Under the pieces are notes generated by a model. The model was not told the origin of the DNA. It saw only the letters and a list, made by a program, of their open reading frames with translations, and made no database searches. Below are positions 33,076-44,821 of a stretch of DNA of 64,000 bases, in pieces. The stretch comes from Tolypeutes matacus (lineage: Eukaryota; Chordata; Mammalia; Cingulata; Chlamyphoridae). Positions within the stretch are counted from its first letter, which is position 1. Each line of letters begins with the position of its first letter. A program made the translations under genes and the position numbers. The stretch spans positions 2,228,781-2,292,780 of the forward strand of contig JAKSZT010054399.1 of NCBI GenBank assembly GCA_026826555.1, written 5' to 3'.

Positions 33076-33169
33076 GGATGAATTGGGCACCTGCCTCCCA
33101 CATGGGAGGTCCCGGGTTCAGTTCCCGGTGCCTCCTGAGGAAGAGGAGCAGACAGACAAGGGCCATGGG
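33076..33169 (+). mobile_element. SINE lacking most of the A-box region, inserted in L1
   Basis: GGATGAATTGGGCACCTGCC joins the first bases of a SINE head directly to the segment after the A box, so about 10 bp including the GTGGCTCAAG core is absent. The B box (GGGTTCAGTTCCCGG) and a short GACAGACAAGG tail remain. Target duplication GGACATAAAAA lies at 33065-33075 and 33170-33180. Confidence 0.85.
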
Positions 33170-33180
33170 GGACATAAAAA

Positions 33181-34100
33181 TTTTTAAATAAAAACTAATA
33201 ATTTTTAAATAGCATCTTATTTTTTTTTAAAGGATGGATCAAAAATATTTTTGATGGTCAAAATTAAAAATGTCCATTCCTCAAATAACAGAGTATATTT
33301 GCAAAACACCTATCTGATAAAGGGCAGGTATCCAGAATATATTAAAGAACTCTCAAACCTCAATAATAAGAAAGCAAACCCAATTCATAAATGGGTAAAT
33401 AAACACATGAAAACTTGCTCAACATCATTAGTCATTAGGAAAATACAACTTAAAACCACAGTGAGATTCTATTCACACCTATAAAAATGGCTCAATTAAA
33501 CATTTAAATGGCTAAAATTTAAAAATAACAAGACCAAGTCTCTCATACATTAATGGTGGAATGCCAACTGTCCAGCCATGCTGGAAATCACTTCGGCAGT
33601 TTCTAAGTGACTAAAACATATACTTACCACATGAACTAGCAATGGCAACCATAACCAGAAATGCTTAGAGCTGCTTTATTCATAATTATCAAGAAGTAGA
33701 AACAACCCAAATGTCCATCAGCTGAAATAAACTTCGGTTCATCCATAAAATGAAATATATACTACTTAGCAATAAAGAGGAATGAACTATGAGTAAACAC
33801 AAAACATGGATGAATCTCAAATACAATCATCATACATGAAAGAATTCCTTCTCAAAAGGCTACATACTTCATGATGAACATCATAGGAAGTCTGGAAAAC
33901 AGATCAGCAGTCGCCAAGATCTAGGAGAAGATGAGGGGTTTAAGGACCAAGGGGCACAAGACAACTTTTTAGGGTAAACTGCTGGGTATCTTCATTGTGC
34001 TGGTAGTTACATGACTGTGTGCATTTACCACAATTCATAGAGCTATAACACCTAAAATAGGCAAATCCACCTGACTGAGGGCACACAGGTTTGCCCAAAA
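33181..34100 (+). mobile_element. L1 ORF2 3' fragment and 3'-UTR, right part
   Basis: 'TATCTGATAAAGGGCAGGTATCCAGAATATATTAAAGAACTC', 'GAAAACTTGCTCAACATCATTAGTCATTAGG', 'ACCCAAATGTCCATCAGCTG', 'CTCAAATACAATCATCATACATGAAAGAATTC' and the 3'-UTR text 'GTGCTGGTAGTTACATGACTGTG' run in order. The frame is broken and it merges into a hAT element. Confidence 0.8.
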
Positions 34101-34111
34101 TCTTTGTGCAC

Positions 34112-34405
34112 TGTAAACCAGCAAGGCCCAACAAAAATAGAATGCAAGCCACACATGTAATTTAAAATGTTCTAAGTGGCGCCTTAAAATTTTTAAAAGC
34201 AGGTGAAATTAATTTTTAATAATATATTTTAATTAGCTCATATCTAAAATATCATTTAAATACATCATAAGAATATTAATGAGTTATTGAACTTTTTCTT
34301 GATAGTAAGTCTTTGAAATTCAGTGTGTATTTTACACTTAGAGCAAATCTCAATTAGGACCAGAAATGCTTCAAGTGCTTATATATGGCTAATGGCTACT
34401 ACCTG
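34112..34405 (+). mobile_element. hAT-like DNA transposon fossil
   Basis: 'GGCCCAACAAAAATAGAATGCAAGCCACACATGTAATTT', 'GCAGGTGAAATTAATTTTTAATAATATATTTTAATTAGC', 'AGTCTTTGAAATTCAGTGTGTATTTTACACTTAGAGC', 'TTCAAGTGCTTATATATGGCTAATGGCTAC' follow a widespread mammalian element whose right end reads 'gtggctagtggctaccgtattggac'. The terminus is eroded. Confidence 0.65.
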
Positions 34406-36544
34406 TGAGCCCTCAAGTGCAGGACGAAAAGAAAGAAGCATGACATCAAGAGGAAAGCAGGAAAGGCAAGGTCTTTGATGGAAAAAGCTCCCCTGGTTTC
34501 ACCCTTCAAGGGTAGTGGAGATATACCACAAACCTCCAAAAACTGGGGGTCACTGCAGGAGGACAGGATTCCCCTGGAGCTGCAGGTAGGCTTAGACAAG
34601 TCACCCCACACACCGCCCCCACACACACCAGCTCACTCCTGTGACTGCGAGAAAGAGAAAGAAACACAATAAGTTATTGCTACACAAATCAGATATGCTT
34701 AGTGGATGCAGAAAGCCACCCAGGAGAAATACATTTGGAAAACGAGGAGAAGCCTGCCTGTGTAGCAGGCAAAAGACCACCACCCACACAGATCTAAGAG
34801 GTTCCTCACCACTGCCCCAAGAAGCAGGAAAGGAAAACGGCAAAGAGGATTCTACTGGAAAACGTGTAGCCACAGTTGGTTGTGGGGAAAAGGAACCTAC
34901 AGGCCTGGTGCTTATTACCTTAGCCCTTGATTTAACTGCATTACTACAATGAGCCTGCCACAACAACCAAGTCAAATCTCCAATGAACCGCATAATTCAG
35001 AACAGCTTGGCCTTTTTTCTCTCTCTGGTTTAAGAGTATGCTGTTATATTATGGTTATGGCTGATATTCTGGAATTCAAAGCAAAGTTTTCATTTGTTTG
35101 AAGACAATCTGAACGTAGCTAAGAAATCACTTCATTTTCTCAATCCTGAGATCTCTCCCCGCAACCGCCACCGGCCCCAGGTTTACAGATACCTCACACA
35201 AAGGAGCACTACAAGATGGGCAGCTGGCTCCCTAATTTGCTACTTTTGGCTTAAATGACTTAGAGAAGGTTTAAATCGGGTTCAGCCAGTGGCTTAATGC
35301 AGATGCTACCTGACCACGGGATGAAAATAATGCCCAGGATGTGGCCTTCAAGAGATCCCTGAAAGACACCGTTCCAGACATTTTGTCCTGGGATTTAATC
35401 CTAAATAAGACTATGTAGTAAGACCTCTTTATAAGAAGGGAAAGGAGTCAGAGAGAAGAAGAATGTTCTTCAAGCACACACCCACACCCAGGCTGTCCTG
35501 AGCTTCTTTCTTGTGGACAGGGCAAATACACTAGGTAGTAAAACAGTTCGTGGGCAGCTGCAAATGAGTAATAAATTAGTCTACAGCGTAAGGAACATAG
35601 CTTTTAAAATCTGGGTCCCTGTTCTATAACCAGGCAGAAGCACCAGAATCACTTTTTCACATAATGGATGTTCGTGTACCTTCCCCTTATTCTTCTTACT
35701 GTTCCTTGTAAACTGAGGTCCAACGGGGTTTTCGTTATATCTGCTTTTTTGTTTGTTTGCATTACATTTTTTAATTCTACTCTCATCAGGAGCTTTGGGG
35801 ATTTCCCACCCTCCCATCAGTCCCTAGGCACCAATTTTAATAGATATTAAGAATTCTTCCAAATATAAAATTAGATTTATATTCTTACTCTACATCCTAA
35901 CTTCTCACATCTTCAAGGAAAGAATTTTCTTTTGTTCTTTGGTAGTTTTTAATCTTCTTTAGTCATTGACCCAAAGAAGAGTAGAGCAAGAGGTATTCAC
36001 ATGCGCATGCACATACATGCACATATGTGCACATATATATATACCTGGGTATGTTAGAAATATATGAGACACACTGACAAGTTATGAAACAAATAAGTAC
36101 CTCAGCAATCATTCTTTGGTTCTGAACAGACATCTTGATTTTACTGCCAACAGTACTTAAATACAAAAAACAGAGCAGAAATAATATAAAGTTACAAACC
36201 ATATGTTTCAAGACCCAACCAAAGGGGCTTTCAAACCTGTTAAATATTTCCTGCTCAAACACTGCCTGAATTGCATGGCTCTAACGATGCAGTTTCATGT
36301 TAATGAAATGTGTACCATCATTAATAGTCTGAGCTCCCATGTGAATGTAATTAGTCCCAGTTAATCTACAAGTGGACAATATACAAGTAACTATTAATAG
36401 AGTTAATTTCATGATTTCGTTCTTGGCATAAAATATGGCATGCCCCTTTATCCTTACAACAAGGTGGCTGATAATATTAAAACTCAACATAATAAATAAA
36501 TTGGCATGGAGCCAGGCCTTTACAATTGATAAGGCTAACATTTT
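34406..36544. other. Unannotated 2.1-kb stretch
   Basis: Overlapping open frames on both strands at 34475-34993 lack domains and splice pairs. Alternating (ATGCAC)/(AT)n purine-pyrimidine text lies at about 35998-36042. A TAAT-rich block lies at about 36285-36540. Confidence 0.5.
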
Positions 36545-36617
36545 TAATCTTGTCACAACATGCATTCAGTGCCCAATACACTGCCTTATACAGTCAATAT
36601 TTCTTGAATGAATGATA
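36545..36617 (+). repeat. L2 3' end fossil
   Basis: 'CATTCAGTGCCCAATACACTGCC' and 'CAGTCAATATTTCTTGAATGAATGA' match the L2 3' terminus ('cagtgcctggcacatagtaggtgctcaataaatatttgttgaatgaatga'). Confidence 0.6.
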
Positions 36618-36709
36618 TCTACTGCCACCCCCCACCACCAATTAAAAAAACTACAATTCCAAACAAGACGGACAAAAGCACCAAGACCATAAAATTACCC
36701 AAACTGCAA

Positions 36710-36714
<5 letters not shown>

Positions 36715-36746
<32 letters not shown>
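36715..36746. repeat. Poly(A) run of 32
   Basis: This is the longest pure A-tract in the window. No recognisable retroposon body precedes it between 36618 and 36714. Confidence 0.95.
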
Positions 36747-36747
<1 letters not shown>

Positions 36748-37097
36748 AGAATATGCTCCTGTGGGCCACTGACAGAAACTACTACGGACTGCTCTTACTG
36801 ATTTTATTTTCATATTCAATATTTAAGTTAGAGATCATATGGTAAATTCCACAAATGAAATACAGTAGGTAATTATTTCCTATATTATCTTTCCTGAATA
36901 ACATCTAATCTAGCTGCTCAAGAAAGATTCCTGATTAGATAAGGAGGAAATATTTTATGTCATTAGCTATACAATTTCATCTTATTTAGGAACCGCATTG
37001 TAATAAATACCAGATGAGTATAAAATACAGTAGCTTTCAAAACAACCTCCAAATCACATTTATGTAGCCTTTTCATAACAGTCAACATTTTACCTTT
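36747..37097. other. Unannotated sequence
   Basis: AT-rich, with no recognised feature. Confidence 0.5.
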
Positions 37098-37264
37098 CGG
37101 GAAGCGGCTGTGGCTCAATCAGTAGGGCTCCCGTTTACCATATGGGAGGCCCCGGGTTCGGTTCCCGGGGCCTCCTGGTGAAGGCAAGCCCGCCGGCATG
37201 GCGTGGTTGGCTGACCCAGCGAGCACAAGCAGCAAGGGGGGGATAAATGAATAAATAAATAAAA
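37098..37264 (+). mobile_element. Young DAS-type SINE, long-tail monomer
   Basis: It has a consensus-like head and B box (GGGTTCGGTTCCCGGGGCC), then linker and tail. Target duplication ATTTTACCTTT lies at 37087-37097 and 37265-37275. Confidence 0.95.
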
Positions 37265-37524
37265 ATTTTACCTTTGACTTCAACCCACACACGTGATAGG
37301 CCCTCCCAAGCTACCAATCCGATCTATATTAGTATAAAGTACAAGGACAGTTTCTTAAAGCTTATTTCCTTATTCTCCCCACTACATTCTGTGACCTGCC
37401 TAATTAAATACAAGATTTTTCTCCTTCCTCCTAAGTTGGTCATAGTGGAAACAAACAGCGCTAATCCATCTTGCAATACTGGCATATAACCAAGACTTTA
37501 CTTGAGTCTAAATTAAATATTAAG

Positions 37525-37665
37525 GGGGATGGATGTGGCTCAAATGGTTGGGCGTACGTCTCCCATATGGAGGGACCCAGGTTCGATACCCGGGACACCT
37601 CCCAGTTAAAAAATAAAAAATAAAAATAAAAATAAATCAAAAAAAAAAAGAAGAAGAAAAAAAAA
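37525..37665 (+). mobile_element. Short DAS-type SINE
   Basis: GGGGATGGATGTGGCTCAAA and GGTTCGATACCCGGGACACC make up the head, followed by a long irregular A-rich tail. Target duplication TAAATTAAATATTAAG lies at 37509-37524 and 37666-37681. Confidence 0.92.
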
Positions 37666-37681
37666 TAAATTAAATATTAAG

Positions 37682-38490
37682 TCTTTGGAATTGTGGGGAA
37701 AATTAAAACACCAATGCACTTTTTGTGTTCACAAGCTCCCACAACCACAGTTTCTTCCACTATGCTTTCAACTGTATACTGATCAACAGGAATCAGAAAA
37801 GCTATCAACTAACCATGCTGAAGTTTTAGTTTTCAAAACACACTGAAAAACAAACAAATGGAAGAAACTGGTGCACTCAAATTAACCACATTCTAATAAT
37901 AGTTATGTCTACTTAAAATTATGACCTTGTATTTACATAGATGCAGTCTCTAAGTACGGTATGACTGAAATTTCTCAGAGCTGAGGTCCAGTTCAAAAAC
38001 AAACAAAAAAAGAGCCCAGGGGCCTTAAAATGGGAAATGTTATGTGTATACATTTTACCACACACACAAAAAAAGTCAAGGGGCTGAACTTCTCTGAAAT
38101 CAAAAGGTAAATGATGCAGTGAAGCAAGAAGCCTGATTATTGCATCACATTTACATAATTTGCAACCGTTGATTAGGGAGTTTTTCATCATAGAAAGTTA
38201 AAGGGCCAACCACAGGTTACACTTCTCCTCCTTCTCCCTGGAGTACAATCTTTTTTTTTTTCAGAATGTGTATCATACACGTAAGGGCAAGAGCAGAACC
38301 ATGCAGAAGGGAAGGCTACACAAGGCACAGTGACAGTCAAAGCCACCATTTAAAACGTTTAAGGCAGTACTTCATTGGGCTACTAACATAAAACCTTCCC
38401 ATGTTTCCAAACAGAATGAAATATCTATTAGTCTCTCATGAATGCCTTTGATGCTTTAGAATGTTCCAGGCCCTGGTATCCTTTAAGGCC

Positions 38491-38491
<1 letters not shown>
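37682..38491. other. Unannotated sequence
   Basis: No gene or clear repeat. Confidence 0.5.

Positions 38492-38526
<35 letters not shown>
38492..38526. repeat. (GT)n microsatellite
   Basis: About 17 TG/GT units run uninterrupted. Confidence 0.95.
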
Positions 38527-38528
<2 letters not shown>

Positions 38529-40495
38529 GTCCTCCCCCAAGCAGGTGAAGGAGGCAGTTATCTGCTTTCTCTGAAACCACCAAAGACCTGATTCTCTCCC
38601 TGCCCGCCCCCCCAGCCCAGAAATCTGATTGGAACTGAATGTCTAGGCTGCTTCCTTATGCCCTTTTAATAAAGCCAACCACAGCAAAGAAAACAGAAAT
38701 TAGTGGGAAGCACAGAGCTTTTTGCCACTGGGATTCACAGCAGCCTTTGGACGAGCCATTATGGTTGTCTGGCTCCAGCTCTCTTCTCAGCAACCATCAC
38801 GCCCGCCTCTCCTTTCTAGTCTACCCCACACCACCCTCCAAGATCAAAGGCAGCACTTACTGTTTATAACATCCTGAGCAATCCGGGGCTCCCAAGAGGT
38901 TTTTGTTACCTTTCCCACCCCTTGGTGTCTCTGCTCCAAAAAACTATTTTCTAATGAGGCAAGCCAGCCCCGGCCTGGTCACACCAGAGAATGAGACCAG
39001 CCACCGATGATGCTCCTCACAAACGCCCTTTGATTAAAGGGCGTGGGGGCCCCCGGGAGCATGTCATGGAGAGCAGTCCTTCAGGAGCATGTGGCTCCCA
39101 GGCTGCTTCTATTCCGCAGCCCGGGAGGGCAACAAAGGGAAAATGAAACACACTCCAGGTATCCTCACGAAACCCTGCTGCCTTTAATGCCTCGGGGCAC
39201 AGCTGCTCTTCCCTTCGGGCCTGGTAGAATGCACCGCTGTGGAGACAACGCCAGGAGATGACACCCCCCCCCCCAGCCACGCATGGCACCGGGCACAGCT
39301 CTTCTCTCCTCTGGAAAAGAAAGGGCTAATGGGCCTTTGCTTTCCTTCTCCCCTCAACTTTTCATCCTCATACGCCAGCTATATCCATTTGTCCTCCAGC
39401 CTTTCCTGCATTTCAGCTTTTTCTTTGAAGTTTAAACACACAGGCAGAGCAAGATCTGTTTAATCATTTTTATTCTCACAGCTGTCATGTTCACTTTTTT
39501 TGGAGCCTTCTCAAGGCCCAGTAACATGAGCAAACCTCCACAGCACAAGAGAAAACAGCCTGGCCCCTACCTCCGCCCCCCACCATACTCACCTCATGGG
39601 CTAGGACTCCCAGCACCAGCCAGCCAGCAACCAGCAACAAAAGGGGCAGGAGTTGGGCCCTGAAGCAGGAATGGTTCTGAACACACACCCCTGACAGAGG
39701 TGGTTTCCCACTCCTGCCTTCAGCTGCTTTGTGCAGGGCCCTAAATAATGAACACACCCCCAGGGCACAGGCTCTGGGGGATGAAGCCTGGTGGGGGGGA
39801 AGGAGAGGACAAAGGCAAAAAGAACTACCCAGGCAGCCACAGCCTACTCTGGGAGTAGAAATTCTCACCAAGAGAAATGGATTCAAACACCCCAAAAATG
39901 TATTCCAAATCCAACACTTCAGGGGTTGAAAGGGCATCTTCTGGTTGGGATTATGGGCCCATTAATGGCATGATAAGCCCTCAGGGCACCTTTTAAAAGC
40001 CTCACCCTTACCGATCACATAAACAGAACAAAAACTTTAAGCTCAAGCAGCAAAACTCCAGGTTTAGTGAAGTAAAAGGTAAAAATTTCCTAGGGAGTTT
40101 TGGGGGAAATTACTCTTACCACAATGTTTGCAGAAAACCTCAGATTTCAAACAAAAGTGTGACTTTACCTGCAATTCTATGCATCACTTTTAATTGACTC
40201 CCAAAGTTATACCAAACCATAACAACCTCAGAGGTCAACCTATTATCCTAAGTGAGACTTTGCATTTTCATGTAAAGGAGAAAGAAACTGAAATGTTAAC
40301 ATTGTCTATGGTTTACAGATATCACTACCTTTGAACTGGTTGTGAGAGCTAAGGTTTCCTCCCCCTCCTCAAGGGGATTTCACAAAGAGGTGGAAGAAAT
40401 TATTTCTGTCTAAAAAAAAAAATTCTATTGCTAAATTGACAGAATCAAATTAAATGCTGCAACAAAGTATTGTTTCTAAATATTTAAAAAACTGA
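38527..40495. other. Unannotated sequence with GC-richer block
   Basis: 39030-39330 is G+C-rich, with GGGGGCCCCCGGG near 39045-39057 and a C-run at about 39265-39276. A 148-codon minus-strand open frame (39491-39937) lacks domains and splice sites. No repeat family is recognised. Confidence 0.5.
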
Positions 40496-40571
40496 CAACA
40501 ATACAACCACTAATACTTAGAGCATCTACAAGGCTCCATTCTAGACATACACTCATTTAAAGCCCATGGCA
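40496..40571 (+). repeat. MIR fossil, left part (split by SINE)
   Basis: 'CCACTAATACTTAGAGCATCTACAAGGCTCCATTCTAGACATACACTCATTTAAAGCCCATGG' is the 5' part of a MIR. It resumes at 40767 after a young SINE. Confidence 0.65.
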
Positions 40572-40752
40572 GGGAAGGGGCTGTGGCTCAATCAGTAGGG
40601 CTCCCATTTACCATATGGGAGGCCCTGGGTTCGGTTCCCGGGGCCTCCTGGTGAAGGCAAGCCTGCCCCCACGCGTGGTTAGCTGACCCCAGCGAGCACA
40701 AGCAGCAAGGGGGGGATAAATGAATAAATAAATAAAATCTTTAAAAAAAAAA
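40572..40752 (+). mobile_element. DAS-type SINE inserted in MIR
   Basis: A long-tail monomer (GGGAAGGGGCTGTGGCTCAA) with a few private changes: CCATTTACC, GGCCCTGGGTTCGG, CCCCCACGCGTGG. Target duplication TAAAGCCCATGGCA lies at 40558-40571 and 40753-40766. Confidence 0.95.
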
Positions 40753-40766
40753 TAAAGCCCATGGCA

Positions 40767-40930
40767 GCCCCGTGACAAAGGTCCTACTATTATCCCCTTT
40801 CTACATGCAATGAAACTGAGGCCTTATCTTTCCACTAGGAAGGGCAAAACCCAAGAAGTCTGGCTCCAAATCCATGATCTTAGCCAAATTAGAGTTCTTT
40901 AAGCAGAATGATGACATTCTTCATGACATT
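40767..40930 (+). repeat. MIR fossil, right part
   Basis: 'GACAAAGGTCCTACTATTATCCCCTTTCTACATGCAATGAAACTGAGGC' followed by 'AAGAAGTCTGGCTCCAAATCC' completes the MIR begun at 40496. Confidence 0.7.
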
Positions 40931-42774
40931 CTTCCAAAAGCAATCTTCATGGAAAGACAGACAGACAGACAAGGTATTTTTTAGCCCACTGTGGCCTCTG
41001 GGCTCACCCTGACTTCACCTGGTGGGCTGAGGCAACCAGAACAGCTCACTCATCAACATTCATTTTCTCCTGCCTGCCCCCAGCTAGCCCCACAGCAAAC
41101 CCTAAACCTTGTGCTAGTTTCCCTTAGAACTATGAGCTGTTTCCTATTACTTGTAAAAGGAAAATCAAGGTGACTCCCACTACCATAAAATCACTGCAAT
41201 AGATGGCAAGACCCATCCACAAAGTCTGCTTTTTACGCAGAACAAAGCAAAAGGAATATTTCTGCCCTCCTCAACAGCCATTAAAATTATGAAAGAAATC
41301 TTCATGTAAAAATATTCCTAACTGACAATTTCTGCTGGGAAAAAAAATTGAATCAGAGATAGAAGAAGATTATATGTACTTCCTATAGGTTTGCAAGCCA
41401 GCTCACTGCTTTAAAGAATCAAAACCTGTAAAGTCCCCACCTCAGTTGTGCTCAGTAATAAATTGAGGAAATGGAAGCAGGACCAACATAAATTATCTAT
41501 GTTATGTTCTAACCCTTGCTCTCACACTTGGGGTGAAAGCTCTAGTTTATGCCCTCCCTCAGTCACTGGGGAATCGGTCTGGAGAAAGAGGGTCCACTAT
41601 AAAAGTGCCACTTTCTGAACTTTCATAGCTTTGAGAACCATTAGAAAAGTCAGTCTTAGCGGGTGCTAAATATTTTAACAGCATACAGGGCCCAAAAAAC
41701 ACACCACAGCTTCATTAATGCACTCTCCCAATTCTGGTTACTGTGTTAGAAAAGAAAACTCACACAGAATTAGATGGGAAGAATAAGAAAGAAGTAGGCA
41801 AAAACTCCACTTGTTACCAGAAAGAACTTAGGATTACCACAGCTAAGAGGGACCTGAAGCCTAAATTTAACTTGAAGCAGCTAACACTAGTTCACTTATT
41901 TGGCCATATCCCGTACTAATTTTTAAGGTATTCTAACCACACTCCAGAAACACTACAACTCCTAAACACACAAGTTTTGTGGGTCAAAACACCAGATTCC
42001 ACACTTTACTCCATGGTTGACTCCACTATGATTCCCATACTAAAGATCAAAGTTATGTATCTGGAGTTATATGTGAGATGAGGTGCAATTCGGTAGTCAA
42101 CAAGCCATGACCTGGGGAAACCAACTGGTTCAGATGGGGAAAAGTGAAGCATCAACTTTAGTTGGTTTTCCTTAGTGGAGTCAACCAAACAACATTCCAA
42201 GGGACCAAAGCTCTCCAACAAGATCAAAGTTATTATAAACTGTTTCTGAACTCCCAGGGCTATGAACTGCCCACTGGCTGCCCTCTTAAATAAGTGACAT
42301 TTGTAATAAAAATGTATCTATACTTTTCTTTCTGGTGGTATCAATGTACTTAAACACATTGATGATTTCTGGAAGAAGCATGCCACTCTTCTATTTCTTG
42401 TGAAAGACTTCTACAGAGGGAGCTAGAACCAAACCAATTTCACATCTTGCCCTACCAAAGTGGTCTAGAAACCAAGAATAATAATAGTAACTAATAATGC
42501 ACTTAATTATTTGCTGCACATTCATCTCACAGTCGCCAAACTTTTCCTCCAAGGTCTACGCCTGGCATCTGTGTTCCATAGGCTGCCTTTGCTTCCTCTC
42601 TCTAACCGTGCCAAGATGCCTCAACTGCATTTCCAGGGGTCTGTCAGTCTCAATACACATGCACCTTACTATCAATAATATCAAATGCATGCTTTACACT
42701 TAGCTGCCAGTAACAATGAGTTAAAAACACCAAAAGTCACAATGAACTATACAGAAAATTTCAAAATACTACTT
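40931..42774. other. Unannotated 1.8-kb stretch
   Basis: A (GACA)4-like run lies near 40957-40973. No gene or repeat family is recognised otherwise. Confidence 0.5.
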
Positions 42775-43010
42775 CATTCATTCATTCAAAAAATGTTGAG
42801 TATCATGTGCCACACACTGTCTTAGATGCTTGATGTAATCTGTGAGCAAGATCAAAAAGATTCCTACTCTCACTGTAATTTATATTCTAGGGGAGAACAA
42901 CCAAAACCAAGTGAATAATGAGTCAGGTATTTCAGGTGGTAGTAAATGTGACAAGTAGAAGGATACTGTGATAGAGGAACATAGCATGGGACATGCACAG
43001 AGACATAGTA
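42775..43010 (-). repeat. L2 3' end fossil, reverse orientation
   Basis: 'CATTCATTCATTCAAAAAATGTTGAGTATCATGTGCCACACACTGTCTTAGATGCTTG' and 'TTCCTACTCTCACTGTAATTTATATTCTAGGGGAGAAC' are the reverse complement of the L2 3' region. The order and spacing are good. Confidence 0.75.
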
Positions 43011-43029
43011 ACCTTAAGAGCCGGTCAAG

Positions 43030-43150
43030 ACTGAATGAAGTCCAGCCTCTGCCATTCACTACCTGAGTTACTTTAAGCACATTCCTTCCTCTGTGGAAAC
43101 CTCGGCCAGTGTCTTCAACTGTGAAAAGTACTATCTGATTCATTGGCTCC
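43030..43150 (-). repeat. MIR fossil, reverse orientation
   Basis: 'GTCCAGCCTCTGCCATTCACTACCTGAGTTACTTTAAGCACATTCCTTCCTCTGTGGAAACCTC' follows the reverse MIR order ('ctctgccacttactagctgtgtgacc ... aacctctctg'). Confidence 0.6.
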
Positions 43151-43758
43151 CAGAATGACAATGACTTGCCATGGCTAGACCTTGAACCTTGTGCATCTGG
43201 ATCCAAATGCATTATTTTCTCCCCAAACAAGATACTGAAAAGGCAAAACAAGAGCAGGCACCTTCATGAGGCCACCAGGGACCAGTGGAAGGCACAAGAC
43301 TGGCCTGGAGAGAAACAGGCCAAAGATAATCACCGCCTCTGCCCAGGGCAGGGCTCAGCTGCCAGTAGGAAGACGGATTAGATGACAAATGTAAATAAGG
43401 CATACCTCTGCTAGAAAAGTCCACCAAATAGGAAGAAACAAATTTCCTAATAATCAGTTCGTAAAAAGCAGTTAAGTCATCAAGTTCCTATGTCAAGATC
43501 AGTCAGGGAGTGCTTCCACCAAGACTAGTTTCAGATTTCTTATCCAAATTTGCTAGTCAAAACTAGGGCCATTTTTGGAAAAACATCATGCTGGCTCCCA
43601 ACTCTAGAGAACTCACACAGACAACGTGCTGCTTAAGCACCAGTGACTTGCATGCTTTGTATTAAAGTCAACATGTATCATTTCATTTTTGACAGATTTT
43701 CTAGAAAAGCTGTGGATGGGGCTGCCACACTTAAGGATTCCAAAGCCAAGTCACCCCT
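43151..43758. other. Unannotated sequence
   Basis: No supported feature. Confidence 0.5.
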
Positions 43759-44166
43759 TGCTGGGGACTGAATCATGTACCCCACGAAAGACATGTCCTT
43801 AATCTTAACCTATATTCCTGTGAGCATGAACTCATTTGTGAACAGTATCTTTTGAAGATGTTACTCTTAATTAGGGTGTGGCCAGATGCAATCAGGGTGG
43901 GACTTTATCCATATTACTGGAGGCTTTAAAAATGAGGAGATTTAGACACAGTAAGAGAAGCCAGAAACCATGGAAACCAGGTCAGGAAAGCCAAAGGAGA
44001 CCATGTCATGGAGCAGACCTGCAAGCCACGGACACCAATGGTTGCAGCAAGCTAGCACCAGAACCACTCAGAAACCAGGGAGAAAACATGGCCTGTGGAG
44101 ACCCTGATGTTGTTTAAGCCACCCCACTGTGTGGTCTCTGTGGCAGCAGCTCTGCAAGCTAAAACA
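43759..44166 (+). mobile_element. Solo LTR-like element
   Basis: It begins TGCTGGGGACTGAATCATGT and continues with 'CTCTTAATTAGGGTGTGGCCAGATGCAATCAGGGTGGGACTTTATCC', 'GGAGGCTTTAAAAATGAGGA', 'GTTGTTTAAGCCACCCCACTGTGTGG' and a TAAAACA end. The layout matches MaLR-type LTRs ('gggattgaat..', '..ttgtttaagccacccagtctgtggta'). I see no clean target duplication, and no internal retroviral sequence adjoins it. Confidence 0.65.
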
Positions 44167-44821
44167 CCAAACTAACCCAAAAAAGTATGCTCTACATACT
44201 TTCTTCATACAACCAAAAAAATGAGACAGCTACCATGTGCACAATGAGGCACCCAGATTCCATGGGACCTTTTCATCTATTAGTGCATCAGCAGAGATTA
44301 TTACACATTCCTGTTTGCTTCAGGCACGTGGGCCCTCGCTTTTCCAGGCGGGGCACTAAGCAGTCAGCACACTTCTTCCATTCCATCAAAGGAAGGAAAG
44401 AGAAGCGGGGGCTGGGTGCCCAGTGCTGCACTCTGGAATATACAATTAAATTCCTTTTACAGCATTAAATTCTTTTCCAAAAGGCTAAGTTTCAAACAAG
44501 CAGCACGCACAAACAAAAAAACTCATATACTCTGTAGAAAGTGCTCTTGGAAGTGAAGGCTGCAGCCTGGTTTAGGGACCACTAAGCTGAGAAGGGTGTC
44601 AAGTCCCAGCTCTAGCACTAACTCACCAGGGGGCTTGAGGCTGCTTGGTTTTCTTCCCCTCAGAGGAGGCAATCTGCTGGATAATCTCTCCAGTTCCTTG
44701 TTTCTTTCAGTTTTTGTGAAAGATAAAGTTGCTTGAATGCCCACTGATAAATAAGCTCTACAGGGAACAGGAAGGCCCAGGCCATGGTTTGGGGGAAGGA
44801 GGGAGGACAGGACTATTAAGT
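44167..44821. other. Unannotated sequence
   Basis: 'AAGTCCCAGCTCTAGCACTAACTCACCAGGGGGCTTGAGG' at about 44600 is faintly MIR-like. Otherwise nothing is recognised. Confidence 0.45.

Noticed and set aside
34601..34993. 130-codon minus-strand open frame
   Set aside because: It overlaps other frames on both strands and has no domain or splice signals.
39491..39937. 148-codon minus-strand open frame
   Set aside because: No recognisable domain, poor codon pattern and no splice pair. G+C-rich sequence favours long chance frames.
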